A stretch of 12,751 nucleotides of DNA from Ferroplasmaceae archaeon UBA567 (GTDB lineage: Archaea; Thermoplasmatota; Thermoplasmata; Thermoplasmatales; Thermoplasmataceae): the NCBI GenBank assembly GCA_002505185.1, contig DAUP01000109.1, forward strand, positions 1 to 12,751, in the 5' to 3' direction. Positions 1-7,391 of the stretch are shown here, piece after piece. The notes beneath the pieces were generated by a model. It ran no database searches. It saw only the letters and a list, made by a program, of their open reading frames with translations, and was not told the origin of the DNA. How positions within the stretch are numbered: the stretch's first letter is position 1; every line of letters starts with the position of its first letter. The position numbers and the translations under genes are program-made.

Positions 1-69
1 CCGTGGTGTAGTGGCCAAGCATTACTGGCTCTGGACCAGCAGACGGCAGTTCGAATCTGCCCGGAGCTA
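1..69 (+). tRNA. tRNA-Gln (anticodon CUG), 5' end cut by the window
   Basis: The T arm is clear: stem GGCAG/CTGCC (45-49/57-61) around loop TTCGAAT. It is followed by acceptor strand CGGAGCT (62-68) and discriminator A69. The 5' acceptor strand should read AGCTCCG, of which only CCG (1-3) is inside the window, so about four bases are missing. The anticodon loop CTCTGGA (30-36 region) gives anticodon CUG, which reads CAG (Gln). The anticodon stem has four good pairs (CTGG/CCAG) and an A-C mismatch at its outer end. No CCA is encoded, as in many archaea. The implied first pair would be A1-U72. Identity rests on the anticodon and the cloverleaf fold read by eye. Confidence 0.9.
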
Positions 70-92
70 TTGTAGTTTAAGTTTATTGAATA

Positions 93-110
93 ATTTAATT
101 AAATATATTT
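93..110 (+). promoter_or_regulatory. TATA-type promoter of the 155-aa gene
   Basis: An AT-rich block (TTTAATTAAATATATTT) lies about 15-30 bases before the ATG at 123. No GGTGA-like ribosome-binding site is present. The spacing suits an archaeal TATA box with transcription starting at or close to the ATG, giving a leaderless mRNA. The exact box cannot be fixed in such AT-rich DNA. Confidence 0.4.
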
Positions 111-122
111 GAATTCACCCCT

Positions 123-590
123 ATGGAAGATGATGTATCGGGCGAATATTGTGAATTGTTGGACAAAAACCTGCCACTTGACCATGAATTTTTTCTTTAT
201 GACTCACAGATAAAGATAGTACAATCATTTCTGGGCTTAGCCATATCGGAGGCAAGAAATGTTGAAAAAATACGGCAAATGCTCGATATACTGGATACTT
301 TGAATCAAAATCTGTACGACAGTGAAACTGTCCTTCCTGATCAGGAAAGAAAGGCTCTCAGAAGGGAAACAAAGGAATGGGTTGATATTGATCAGAAGAT
401 GGATGGTGGTGATAAATATACTGCATATCTCATCCTTGCAGCCGCAAATCTCCGCATAGCCCTTGCCTATCTAGGGTCATTGAGAAAATCCCCTGAATTT
501 TCAGAACATATAACAGATTATGCACTTGAATACATGCAAAAATTAATAAATATGATAAATAACGAAGCCATCGGCAACGTCCTTTTATAA
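123..590 (+). CDS. hypothetical helical protein, 155 aa
   Basis: I do not recognise this protein. It begins with an acidic segment (MEDDVSGEYCELLDKN) and then appears to be almost entirely alpha-helical. A long helix runs from about residue 27 to 68, a charged segment from about 70 to 97, and two further helices from about 100 to 150. The segment around 100-118 is rich in Ala, Leu and Ile but looks like an amphipathic or buried helix, not a membrane span. There is no signal peptide, metal-binding cluster or enzyme motif. The ATG at 123 is chosen because a TATA-like block lies at leaderless spacing in front of it. The stop overlaps the end of the convergent SDR gene by six bases. A soluble cytoplasmic protein is the most that can be inferred. 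Confidence 0.75.
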   Translation: MEDDVSGEYCELLDKNLPLDHEFFLYDSQIKIVQSFLGLAISEARNVEKIRQMLDILDTLNQNLYDSETVLPDQERKALRRETKEWVDIDQKMDGGDKYTAYLILAAANLRIALAYLGSLRKSPEFSEHITDYALEYMQKLINMINNEAIGNVLL

Positions 591-1427
591 TTTGGCCAGA
601 TCTACAGAATCAATATATTCATTGTATGTTATGGGCTCTTTCACATATCTGAACAGTGATGTGTTTTCCTTGTAATAATCCAGCTGGAGCATATAAAATT
701 GTTCCCTTGTGAGCAAACCCCTCTTTTGCAATGATCCTATAAATGGTTTGAAGACAAATGATGACACTTCTCTTACAGGAGGCATGCCCAGTTTGGCACG
801 TATAGTATTGAACATATCTGCAAATGTCACCTTCTCCTTTGTACATATATCTATTGTCCCAGACCTTTCCAGGGAATTTTTGATAACTGTGATAACATCA
901 TTGATATGTACTGGTGCCATATTGCCACTCCTGGGCAGATAGGGAACCTTTCCCTTTGCCACCTGAAGCAGCATCTTTGTAAACTTGTCCCCAGGCCCGA
1001 ACATTGTGGATGGCCTTATTACCAGTGAATTTTTCAGGAGATTTGCATTGTCCTCCCCGAGCCTTTTGTACCTGAAATAATCGGTGCTTCCCTTATCCGC
1101 ATTTATGGCTGAAAAATATATAAGCTTCTTGTTGCCCCTAACTTCCTGCATGGCCTGAACAACATTTTTTACCCCCTTAAGTGATAAATCCTCATGAGTT
1201 TCCTCGGTCTCAGTCAGCACATCTATGGCGTGGACAATAATATCATAGTCGCCAATGGCATTTTTTACATCTTCATATTGCCTTACATCCCCCTTTATAT
1301 ACTTTATCCCGAGCTTGTCAAGATCCTCTGAGTTATTTCTTGAAAAATAAGCCTTTTCTTCAGCATCTATCTGTTTCAGGATATTGCTTCCAACAAATCC
1401 GGATCCCCCTAGAACTATTAATTTCAT
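585..1427 (-). CDS. NAD(P)-binding SDR / NDUFA9- or NmrA-like epimerase family protein
   Basis: This is an atypical short-chain dehydrogenase/reductase of about 280 aa with an N-terminal Rossmann fold. The glycine motif GGSGFVG sits at residues 7-13, right after the first beta strand MKLIVL. An acidic residue in GDVRQYED and the strand DIIVHAIDV follow as expected for the NAD(P) site. A YxxxK pair (Y117, K121) with an upstream Ser in YFSAIN (about 106) matches the SDR catalytic set. RPSTMFGPGDKF (about 138-149) and HINDV (about 174) are the substrate-side motifs of extended and NDUFA9-like SDRs. The frame is open to 1448, but the Met at 1427 is preferred: the fold starts there, and a TATA-like TTTTATATGC (1445-1454) stands at leaderless distance. 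The substrate is unknown. Nucleotide-sugar epimerase, quinone- or complex I-associated protein and NmrA-like redox sensor are all possible. Confidence 0.85.
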   Translation of the reverse strand: MKLIVLGGSGFVGSNILKQIDAEEKAYFSRNNSEDLDKLGIKYIKGDVRQYEDVKNAIGDYDIIVHAIDVLTETEETHEDLSLKGVKNVVQAMQEVRGNKKLIYFSAINADKGSTDYFRYKRLGEDNANLLKNSLVIRPSTMFGPGDKFTKMLLQVAKGKVPYLPRSGNMAPVHINDVITVIKNSLERSGTIDICTKEKVTFADMFNTIRAKLGMPPVREVSSFVFKPFIGSLQKRGLLTREQFYMLQLDYYKENTSLFRYVKEPITYNEYIDSVDLAKL

Positions 1428-1526
1428 GGTAGTGTATATGCTATGCATATAAAAATCTTATATTCATTTGTCGCAGATATGATAATATATCGTTATATTT
1501 TTATCCACAGAACTCATATGATTTTT
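1428..1526. promoter_or_regulatory. divergent promoter region, SDR gene / ThyX-like gene
   Basis: About 100 bases separate the two divergent starts. On the minus strand TTTTATATGC (1445-1454) is about 20-27 bases ahead of the SDR ATG at 1427. On the plus strand there are two TATA candidates: ATAATATAT (1482-1490), which suits a start at 1518, and TTATATTT (1493-1500), which suits a start at 1527. No GGTGA site precedes either gene, so both are probably leaderless. Confidence 0.5.
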
Positions 1527-3080
1527 ATGGACGATTTTTCCAATAGAGACAGGGATGTTTTCCTCATAAAAACAGATATGATTGACAGGGGAGCTCTCAT
1601 GTCCAGATACAGCAGAACTGCAAATCTGGATATAAGGGAGGTTTATGAAAAGGAATTTAAAAATAACCCTCTGAGGGCAAGCAATTTTTATAAAAGAATA
1701 TTTCTTGATTACGGCGATGAATCCGTTGCTGAGCTTACTACAGCACAACTTGGAATACAGAATGTGTCAAATATAATATCAAAGGTAATAGAAGAGCCAA
1801 GAATAGGACTGTCCTATCTGGAAAAATCATCAAGGTATGTAAAATACAATAAAAAAATTGATGGGAACTATCTGTTCCTGCATGGAAAATATGCGGGCGT
1901 TGAAGGCATGGAAGATGATTATGACCGTTACTGTAATGACCTTTTTGATTTTTACTCCATGGCATATCCAGAAATGATGAGATATATGGGCGACACAAAT
2001 CCCATGGAAGATTTTACATTTGAGATTGGTGGAAAAAATTACAGATACAGCGATTTGAAATCTGTTGATGATACAGTACTTGAAAAATCATATAAATCAT
2101 CATTGAGGTCAGCGGTCCTTGACGAAATCAGGGCATTGCTTCCCGCATCCACATTGACCAATATGGGTATTTCTGGAAACGGGCGGGCATTTATATCACT
2201 TATAGAGCGGCTTAGGGGATACGGTACCCCTGAGGCATCAAAATTCGGGGAACTGATATATAAGGAACTGGAGCCAGAGCTCCCGGAACTTATAGACGAT
2301 GCAGTGTCAGGACATGGGAAGAGCCAGATTGAATACAATATTGCCAGGGATTCCTTTGGAGAAGGACTTTATACAGATGCCGGAATAGCTGGAGACCTGA
2401 GGCTTATCAATTATATGGATGAGGGCAGGGCAATAGACATGGCCACCAGAATGTTGATCTATGGCAGTGCCGGGCCATATAAAGACATTAACATACCGGT
2501 TGAAAAGGAATATGGCATCCTGAAACAGCTTGCTGCCCTGAGAGGTAACCGCAGGCATAAGCTGGGCAGGGCATTTGAGGGGATAAATTACTCCTTTGAG
2601 GTGAATATGAACTACGGTGCATTCAGGGAATTCCAGCGCCACCGGTTTTTTTCCATAATAAGGAAACCACTGTCCACTAAATACGGCTATGACATTCCAG
2701 AAAATCTGGGAAAAATTCCTGAACTCAAGTCAGAATATGTTGAATTAATGGAGAGAGCAGGTACTCTGTATGGAAACTTAATGAAAAAATACGGTGAAAA
2801 AATTGCACAGTATGTTGTTCCTTATGCGTATAAATATCCCGTAGTTTTCAGTTCAAATCTCAATGAACTTGCATATTTTATTGAATTGAGGTCCAATCAG
2901 CAGGTTCATCCGGATCTCAGAAAGGTTGCACTTGACATTTACAGTGAAATTAGCAGGGTACATCCAAACCTTGTACCTCTTATAAAATTCGTTGATACAG
3001 GCGATTACAGGTTAGGCCGTCTCCCATCTGAGGTCAGGAAGGAAAGTAAGAGGAAGAGTTTATCCGATGAAAATGATTAA
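1527..3080 (+). CDS. two-domain ThyX-like (FAD-dependent thymidylate synthase family) protein
   Basis: At 517 aa this is about twice a usual ThyX (220-250 aa) and appears to contain two ThyX-like halves. In the C-terminal half, R371-H372-R373 is the family's RHR signature, in the context FREFQRHRFFS. Farther on, NELAYFIELR (about 445-455) followed by HPDLR matches the NLR...IR helix of ThyX. In the N-terminal half, PRIGLSYLEKSSRY (91-104) aligns without gaps to the RHR-x7-S loop. It keeps Glu99, Ser101, Arg103 and Tyr104, but has PRI in place of RHR. GNGRAFISLIERLR is that half's copy of the NLR helix. In the C-terminal half the segment after RHR is two residues longer and the usual Ser position is occupied by Pro. 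The known family reaction methylates dUMP using FAD and folate; whether this protein does so is uncertain. The frame is open upstream to 1443. Met at 1527 or 1518 fits the TATA candidates best. Confidence 0.8.
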   Translation: MDDFSNRDRDVFLIKTDMIDRGALMSRYSRTANLDIREVYEKEFKNNPLRASNFYKRIFLDYGDESVAELTTAQLGIQNVSNIISKVIEEPRIGLSYLEKSSRYVKYNKKIDGNYLFLHGKYAGVEGMEDDYDRYCNDLFDFYSMAYPEMMRYMGDTNPMEDFTFEIGGKNYRYSDLKSVDDTVLEKSYKSSLRSAVLDEIRALLPASTLTNMGISGNGRAFISLIERLRGYGTPEASKFGELIYKELEPELPELIDDAVSGHGKSQIEYNIARDSFGEGLYTDAGIAGDLRLINYMDEGRAIDMATRMLIYGSAGPYKDINIPVEKEYGILKQLAALRGNRRHKLGRAFEGINYSFEVNMNYGAFREFQRHRFFSIIRKPLSTKYGYDIPENLGKIPELKSEYVELMERAGTLYGNLMKKYGEKIAQYVVPYAYKYPVVFSSNLNELAYFIELRSNQQVHPDLRKVALDIYSEISRVHPNLVPLIKFVDTGDYRLGRLPSEVRKESKRKSLSDEND

Positions 3081-3159
3081 AATTATTTTCATGTTTTAAT
3101 TTTAATATTTTAATTTTAGAAACATTTATATTGAAGAACATATTTATGAATCGATTGTT
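3081..3159 (+). promoter_or_regulatory. oligo-T termination zone and thermosome promoter
   Basis: The first 40 bases after the ThyX-like stop are runs of T broken by A, typical of archaeal intrinsic termination. They are followed by a TATA-like TTTATATT (3124-3131) with purine-rich GAAAC just upstream, which could be a BRE. Its distance of roughly 30 bases to the ATG at 3160 implies a very short or absent leader. A second AT-rich block (CATATTTATG, about 3138-3148) is too close to the start for the usual spacing. Confidence 0.5.
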
Positions 3160-4794
3160 ATGATGTCAGGTCAAACCCCAATATTAATATTAAAAGAAGG
3201 TACAGAAAGGCAACAGGGCAAAAATGCCCAGAAGAACAACATTGAAGCTGCAAAGGCAATTGCAGATGCAGTAAGGACAACCCTTGGTCCCAAGGGAATG
3301 GATAAGATGATGGTCGATTCAATAGGAGATATAATTATTTCAAATGACGGTGCAACCATACTCAAGGAGATGGATGTTGACCATCCAACTGCAAAAATGA
3401 TAGTTGAGGCTTCAAAATCCCAGGACACAGCTGTGGGAGACGGAACTACAACAGTTGTTGTATTTGCAGGTGAACTTCTGAAGCAGGCTGAAGCCTTGCT
3501 GGATCAGGGAGTGCATTCCACAATTATAGCCGATGGATACCACCTCGCGGCAGAGGAATCAAGGAAACAGCTTATGGCTATGTCTGTAACCGCAAAGGAC
3601 GATGCAATGCTCAAAAAAATCGCCATAACAGCACTTTCTGGGAAAAACACAGGAGTTGCACCTGAGTTTCTTGCGGATCTGGTTGTAAAGGCAATAAATT
3701 CAGTAAGTGAAACTGATGGAAACAAAATAGTTGTTGATACAGCCAACATAAAAGTTGACAAAAAGAGTGGAGGAAGCGCTGCAGATACAAAGTTCATAAG
3801 CGGGCTAATAATAGATAAGGAAAAAGTCCATTCAAAGATGCCATCTGTGGTTAAAAATGCCAAAATCGCGCTTATAAATTCAGCACTTGAAATAAAGAAA
3901 ACAGAAATAGATGCAAAGGTCCAGATAACAGATCCTTCGAAAATCCAGGAATTCCTTGACCAGGAAAGCGACACACTGAAGGAAATGGCAGATAAGATAA
4001 AAAAATCAGGAGCCAATGTTGTACTTTGCCAGAAGGGAATAGATGACACAGTCCAGTACTATCTTGCAAAATATGGAATATATGGTGTCAGAAGGGTAAA
4101 ACAGAGCGATATGGAAAAACTTGCAAAGGCAACAGGCGCCAGGATGGTTACCGACCTTGAGGATATAAGCGAAGAAACTATGGGAAAAGCCGAAACAGTT
4201 GAAGAGAGAAAAATAGGCGATGACAGAATGACATTCGTCACCGGCTGCAAAAATCCCAAAGCAGTGGATATACTCATCAGAGGCGGAACCGAGCATGTTG
4301 TTGATGAAATAGAAAGAGCCCTTAATGATGCAATTAGAGTAGTGGCTATAACAATGGAAGACGGAAGATACCTTCCAGGAGGAGGCGCAACAGAGGCTGA
4401 ACTGGCAATGAAGCTCAGATCATACTCAAACAGCGTGGGTGGAAGGGAACAGCTTTCCATAGAAGCCTTTGCAAAGGCACTGGAAATAATACCAAGAACC
4501 CTTGCAGAGAATGCTGGAATGGATCCAATAAACACACTCATATCACTGAAATCAGAGCACGAGAAGGGAAACAAAAACTTCGGTGTAGACATGGATGCCA
4601 ACAAAATAAGCGACATGCTAAAGGCTGGCGTATTTGACACATTCCGTGTAAAGACCCACGCAATAGAGAGTGCTGTGGAAGTTGCCACCATGATACTGAG
4701 GATAGATGATGTAATAGCCAGCAAGAAATCATCAGCCCCACAGGGTGGAGCTGGTGGAATGGGCGGCATGCCAGGCGGCATGGGCGGCTATTAA
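3160..4794 (+). CDS. thsA: thermosome alpha subunit (group II chaperonin)
   Basis: This is a full-length (544 aa) archaeal group II chaperonin subunit, a cytosolic ATP-driven protein-folding ring. The equatorial ATP-site motifs are intact: TLGPKGMDKM (41-50), SNDGATILK (61-69), GDGTTT (93-98, with Asp94), the ALNDA Asp used in hydrolysis, and GGGATEAEL. The apical domain and helical protrusion lie in the middle (about 215-370). The C-terminus is the Gly-Met-rich tail typical of chaperonins (about 524-544). The sequence resembles Thermoplasma acidophilum alpha more than beta, judged from memory at the MMxGQ start and in VRTTLGPKGMDKM. Thermoplasma rings alternate alpha and beta, so a beta gene should exist elsewhere. 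ATG codons occur at 3160 and 3163; the first matches the remembered alpha start. Expression is likely strong and heat-responsive, as is usual for the family, but no specific heat-shock operator was recognised here. Confidence 0.97.
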   Translation: MMSGQTPILILKEGTERQQGKNAQKNNIEAAKAIADAVRTTLGPKGMDKMMVDSIGDIIISNDGATILKEMDVDHPTAKMIVEASKSQDTAVGDGTTTVVVFAGELLKQAEALLDQGVHSTIIADGYHLAAEESRKQLMAMSVTAKDDAMLKKIAITALSGKNTGVAPEFLADLVVKAINSVSETDGNKIVVDTANIKVDKKSGGSAADTKFISGLIIDKEKVHSKMPSVVKNAKIALINSALEIKKTEIDAKVQITDPSKIQEFLDQESDTLKEMADKIKKSGANVVLCQKGIDDTVQYYLAKYGIYGVRRVKQSDMEKLAKATGARMVTDLEDISEETMGKAETVEERKIGDDRMTFVTGCKNPKAVDILIRGGTEHVVDEIERALNDAIRVVAITMEDGRYLPGGGATEAELAMKLRSYSNSVGGREQLSIEAFAKALEIIPRTLAENAGMDPINTLISLKSEHEKGNKNFGVDMDANKISDMLKAGVFDTFRVKTHAIESAVEVATMILRIDDVIASKKSSAPQGGAGGMGGMPGGMGGY

Positions 4795-4853
4795 TTTTTT
4801 ATTTCTTTTAAAAGTATATATATTCTTTTGCAATGTTTTATCGGTGATTTATA
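4795..4853 (+). promoter_or_regulatory. terminator, TATA box and SD between thsA and trxB
   Basis: T-rich sequence directly after the thsA stop (about 4795-4810) is a likely intrinsic terminator. AGTATATATATTC (4814-4826 region) is a strong TATA box. GGTGA (4843-4847) then lies six bases before the ATG at 4854 and is complementary to the archaeal 16S rRNA 3' end. trxB is therefore probably translated from a short leader with a Shine-Dalgarno site, unlike several leaderless neighbours. Confidence 0.6.
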
Positions 4854-5819
4854 ATGATGCAATTTAACGTTAGTTCAACCGAAAGAAATTATGAAACAGA
4901 TTATGATGTTATTATTATTGGTGCAGGTGCAGCAGGCTATTCTGCAGGTGTTTATATCAAGAGATCCGGAATGAGTGTTGCAATACTGGAAAGGGAATCT
5001 GTTCCTGGAGGTAACACTGCAGTGTCTCCTCTTGTGGAAAACTATCTCGGGTTCAATGCCATAGAAGGAGCAGACCTTGCAGAGGTATTTAGAAAGCATT
5101 ATGCCCAGTATGGTAAAATTATTACTGAAATCGATGTACGTGATATAAAAAAGGATGGAGAAAAGTTTAAAATTATCACAAACAGATCAGAATTTACTGC
5201 CAGGGCCCTAATTGTAACAACGGGCACAACCCACAGAAAGATGAACGTCAAAGGAGAAGATGAATACTACGGAAAGGGTATATCCTACTGTTCAACATGT
5301 GACGGATACCTTTTCAAGGGCAAGGATGTTGCAGTAATAGGTGGGGGCAATTCGGGTGCCATATCGGCGCTGTACCTTAATGGAATTGCAAAAACCGTTT
5401 CTGTTATTGCCCACTCAAAGATTAAAAAATGTGAGGATGCATATATAAAAGCCATAGATGAAAAGAAAATCCCCTTTATATTAAATGCTGAAACAGAGGA
5501 ATTTATAGGAGACGGAAAGAAACTCACCGGCATGAAATATAAGGACATTGTCACAGGCGAGGAAAAAACAGTGAATCTTGACGGGATTTTTGTATATATC
5601 GGGGTAATCCCGCAAACAGCCTTCCTTAAAAACATAGGTGTGGTACTTGACAGGCATGGATTCATAGTTGCAGATGAAAAGGGCAGGACAAACGTGCCCG
5701 GCATATACGCTGCAGGTGATGTGCTTTCAGGCAGTGAAGAGCAAATTGCAACTGCTGTTGGAGAAGGAAGCAAGGCTGCCATAACACTTTATACTGATAT
5801 TATAAACAAAAAGTTTTAA
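4854..5819 (+). CDS. trxB: thioredoxin reductase (FAD flavoprotein), Thermoplasma type
   Basis: This is a 321-aa low-molecular-weight thioredoxin reductase, which reduces thioredoxin through FAD and a redox-active disulfide in the cytosol. It has the FAD-binding GAGAAG (23-28), the active-site CSTC (Cys146 and Cys149 in YCSTCDGYLF), the second Rossmann glycine motif GGGNSG (163-168) and the C-terminal FAD motif GIYAAGD (283-289). After the second Rossmann strand, NADPH-using enzymes carry an HRR..R set that holds the 2'-phosphate. Here the segment is IAHSKIKKCEDA (185-196), with no arginine pair. The Thermoplasma acidophilum enzyme is reported not to use NADPH or NADH, and this protein resembles it closely from memory, so an unconventional electron donor is plausible. 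The start at 4854 is supported by GGTGA six bases upstream; a second ATG follows immediately. Confidence 0.95.
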   Translation: MMQFNVSSTERNYETDYDVIIIGAGAAGYSAGVYIKRSGMSVAILERESVPGGNTAVSPLVENYLGFNAIEGADLAEVFRKHYAQYGKIITEIDVRDIKKDGEKFKIITNRSEFTARALIVTTGTTHRKMNVKGEDEYYGKGISYCSTCDGYLFKGKDVAVIGGGNSGAISALYLNGIAKTVSVIAHSKIKKCEDAYIKAIDEKKIPFILNAETEEFIGDGKKLTGMKYKDIVTGEEKTVNLDGIFVYIGVIPQTAFLKNIGVVLDRHGFIVADEKGRTNVPGIYAAGDVLSGSEEQIATAVGEGSKAAITLYTDIINKKF

Positions 5820-5824
5820 ATTTA
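5813..5824 (+). promoter_or_regulatory. TATA-type promoter of argF overlapping the trxB stop
   Basis: GTTTTAAATTTA spans the trxB stop codon and ends about 19 bases before the argF ATG at 5843. It is followed by a pyrimidine-rich stretch and no GGTGA. This fits a leaderless transcript for argF despite the gap to trxB being only 23 bases. Confidence 0.45.
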
Positions 5825-5842
5825 TTTTCTTTCTTTCCCTCT

Positions 5843-6748
5843 ATGAAAAGGGATATACTTTCAGTTGCAGACATGGAAAATGATTTTGGCCAGATAATAG
5901 ACACAGCCATAAAATTAAAGAAAGACAGGACAGTAAAATTCTCGGAGAAGAAATTACTGGGAATGATTTTTGAGAAACCAAGCACCAGGACCCGCATATC
6001 ACTTGAAGCGGCAATGGAACAGCTTAACGGGCATACAATATATCTGAGTCCCGGTGAAATGCATCTTGGAGACGGTGAAACCATTGGAGATACTGCACGT
6101 GTTATGTCCAAATTTCTTGATATTATTTCATACAGGGCACACGATTACAGGAATGTGCGAGAACTGGCTAAGTATGCCACTGTTCCTGTATTAAACGCAC
6201 TGGACAACATGGAGCACCCACTTCAGATAGTTGCGGATTTTATGACAATAATGGAAAAAAAGCACAGATTCGAAAACCTTAAAATGGCATATATGGGGGA
6301 TGGAAACAATGTGTCAAATTCCCTACTTTTAGGTGCTGCCATAACCGGAATGGACATATCAGTTGCATGTCCGGAGCATCATGAGCCTGATAAGGATATA
6401 CTTTACAGGGCAAGGGACATTGCACTTAAAACTGGGAGCAGGATTGAAATAGTAAAAGATCCCAGAACAGCTGTGGATTCAGCTGATATAATATATACCG
6501 ATGTGTGGGTCTCCATGGGTGAAGAAAAGGTAAGGGCACAGAAAGAAAAACTCTTTGTGGGATATCAGGTAAATGATGAACTGGCTGATTTTGCGGATAA
6601 AAATTACATATTTATGCACTGCCTTCCAGCCAGGAGAGGGCTTGAAGTAACGGATGAAATAATAGATGGAATACACAGTGTGGTACTGGATGAAGCTGAA
6701 AACCGCCTTTACAGTGAGAAAGGAGTTATATACACCATTCTCTCCTGA
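5843..6748 (+). CDS. argF: ornithine carbamoyltransferase
   Basis: A 301-aa ornithine carbamoyltransferase, which joins carbamoyl phosphate and ornithine into citrulline in arginine synthesis (or runs in reverse in arginine breakdown). The carbamoyl-phosphate motif STRTR is at 47-51, preceded by EKP. HPLQ (125-128) and the ornithine-side HCLPARRG (259-266) are intact, and Cys260 is the conserved Cys of OTCases. MGDGNNVSNS (151-160) and DVWVSMG (220-226) are typical OTC motifs and separate it from aspartate transcarbamoylase. The length is usual for the family. No other arginine gene is in the window, so the anabolic role is inferred from family and not from context. The gene ends nine bases from the convergent end of the next leftward gene. 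Confidence 0.96.
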   Translation: MKRDILSVADMENDFGQIIDTAIKLKKDRTVKFSEKKLLGMIFEKPSTRTRISLEAAMEQLNGHTIYLSPGEMHLGDGETIGDTARVMSKFLDIISYRAHDYRNVRELAKYATVPVLNALDNMEHPLQIVADFMTIMEKKHRFENLKMAYMGDGNNVSNSLLLGAAITGMDISVACPEHHEPDKDILYRARDIALKTGSRIEIVKDPRTAVDSADIIYTDVWVSMGEEKVRAQKEKLFVGYQVNDELADFADKNYIFMHCLPARRGLEVTDEIIDGIHSVVLDEAENRLYSEKGVIYTILS

Positions 6749-6757
6749 ATCTTTTAT

Positions 6758-7333
6758 TTAAGTCAACGCATGGTTCATTTCCTTCCTGGATTTGAAAAAC
6801 AGTATAAATATATGTGTTATCATAACAATAGACGATATCACTGCTATTATATAAACTGACATGGATAATATTATCAACAGATTAGGAAATGAATTAATGC
6901 TGAAGATTTTAAAGTAATAAATAATATAAGAACTCACCATAATAGTTCCATAAATCAGCGTAAGATATAGCAGCCATATATAATTTTCAATTATCATATC
7001 ATAATCCTGTTTGATACTGTCAAGCTCATGCAACGGTTTATAAATGCCCTCTATTTCATTTTCTGCTTCTGGAATAATATCTTTAAACACATCAAGAATG
7101 TTATTTCCAGGATTCACCCTTAAGTTGCTCATAACATTCTCAAGATTGATCAATAAATTATTTTTATAGATAAAATCTAATAACAGCTTTAAAAATAGAA
7201 GGTCTGTAATATTTTTATCCTCCTCGATGGAATGAAAAATTTTTCCTATTTTCCTTTTTAAATATAACAACATAAAAACCAAGGCTATCAGGTATACTCC
7301 CATCATATACGAAAACTCGGACAATAATATCAT
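6758..7333 (-). CDS. small integral membrane protein of unknown function, 191 aa
   Basis: I do not recognise this protein. It has one membrane segment near the N-terminus (about 8-25, ending in LKRKIGK), then a soluble, charged, helical region of about 90 residues (28-115). A second membrane segment follows (about 117-140), and a hydrophobic region (about 150-180) can hold one or two spans. A short basic tail (KSRKEMNHALT) ends it. By the positive-inside rule the central domain is probably cytoplasmic. There are no cysteines or enzyme motifs. It is rich in Ile, Asn and Lys, like the adjacent regulator-like genes and unlike the housekeeping genes to the left. TTTAATAAC about 29 bases upstream suggests a leaderless start at 7333. 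It could be a membrane partner of the regulators or of the surface-protein module, but only position supports that. Confidence 0.7.
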   Translation of the reverse strand: MILLSEFSYMMGVYLIALVFMLLYLKRKIGKIFHSIEEDKNITDLLFLKLLLDFIYKNNLLINLENVMSNLRVNPGNNILDVFKDIIPEAENEIEGIYKPLHELDSIKQDYDMIIENYIWLLYLTLIYGTIMVSSYIIYYFKIFSINSFPNLLIILSMSVYIIAVISSIVMITHIFILFFKSRKEMNHALT

Positions 7334-7391
7334 AATAACATAGCTTAATTTAAGTTATTAAACCAATATGTATATCTGTTATAAAACAAAC

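Noticed and set aside
3504..4049. 181-codon open frame on the minus strand inside thsA
   Set aside because: A shadow of thsA codon bias, with no promoter or recognisable domain.
4059..4781. 240-codon open frame on the minus strand inside thsA
   Set aside because: It is antisense to a full-length chaperonin gene with intact motifs. Its Ser/Ile/Pro-rich product is the usual mirror of a biased coding strand.
5285..5782. 165-codon open frame on the minus strand inside trxB
   Set aside because: Antisense to a clear thioredoxin reductase, with no independent coding signal.
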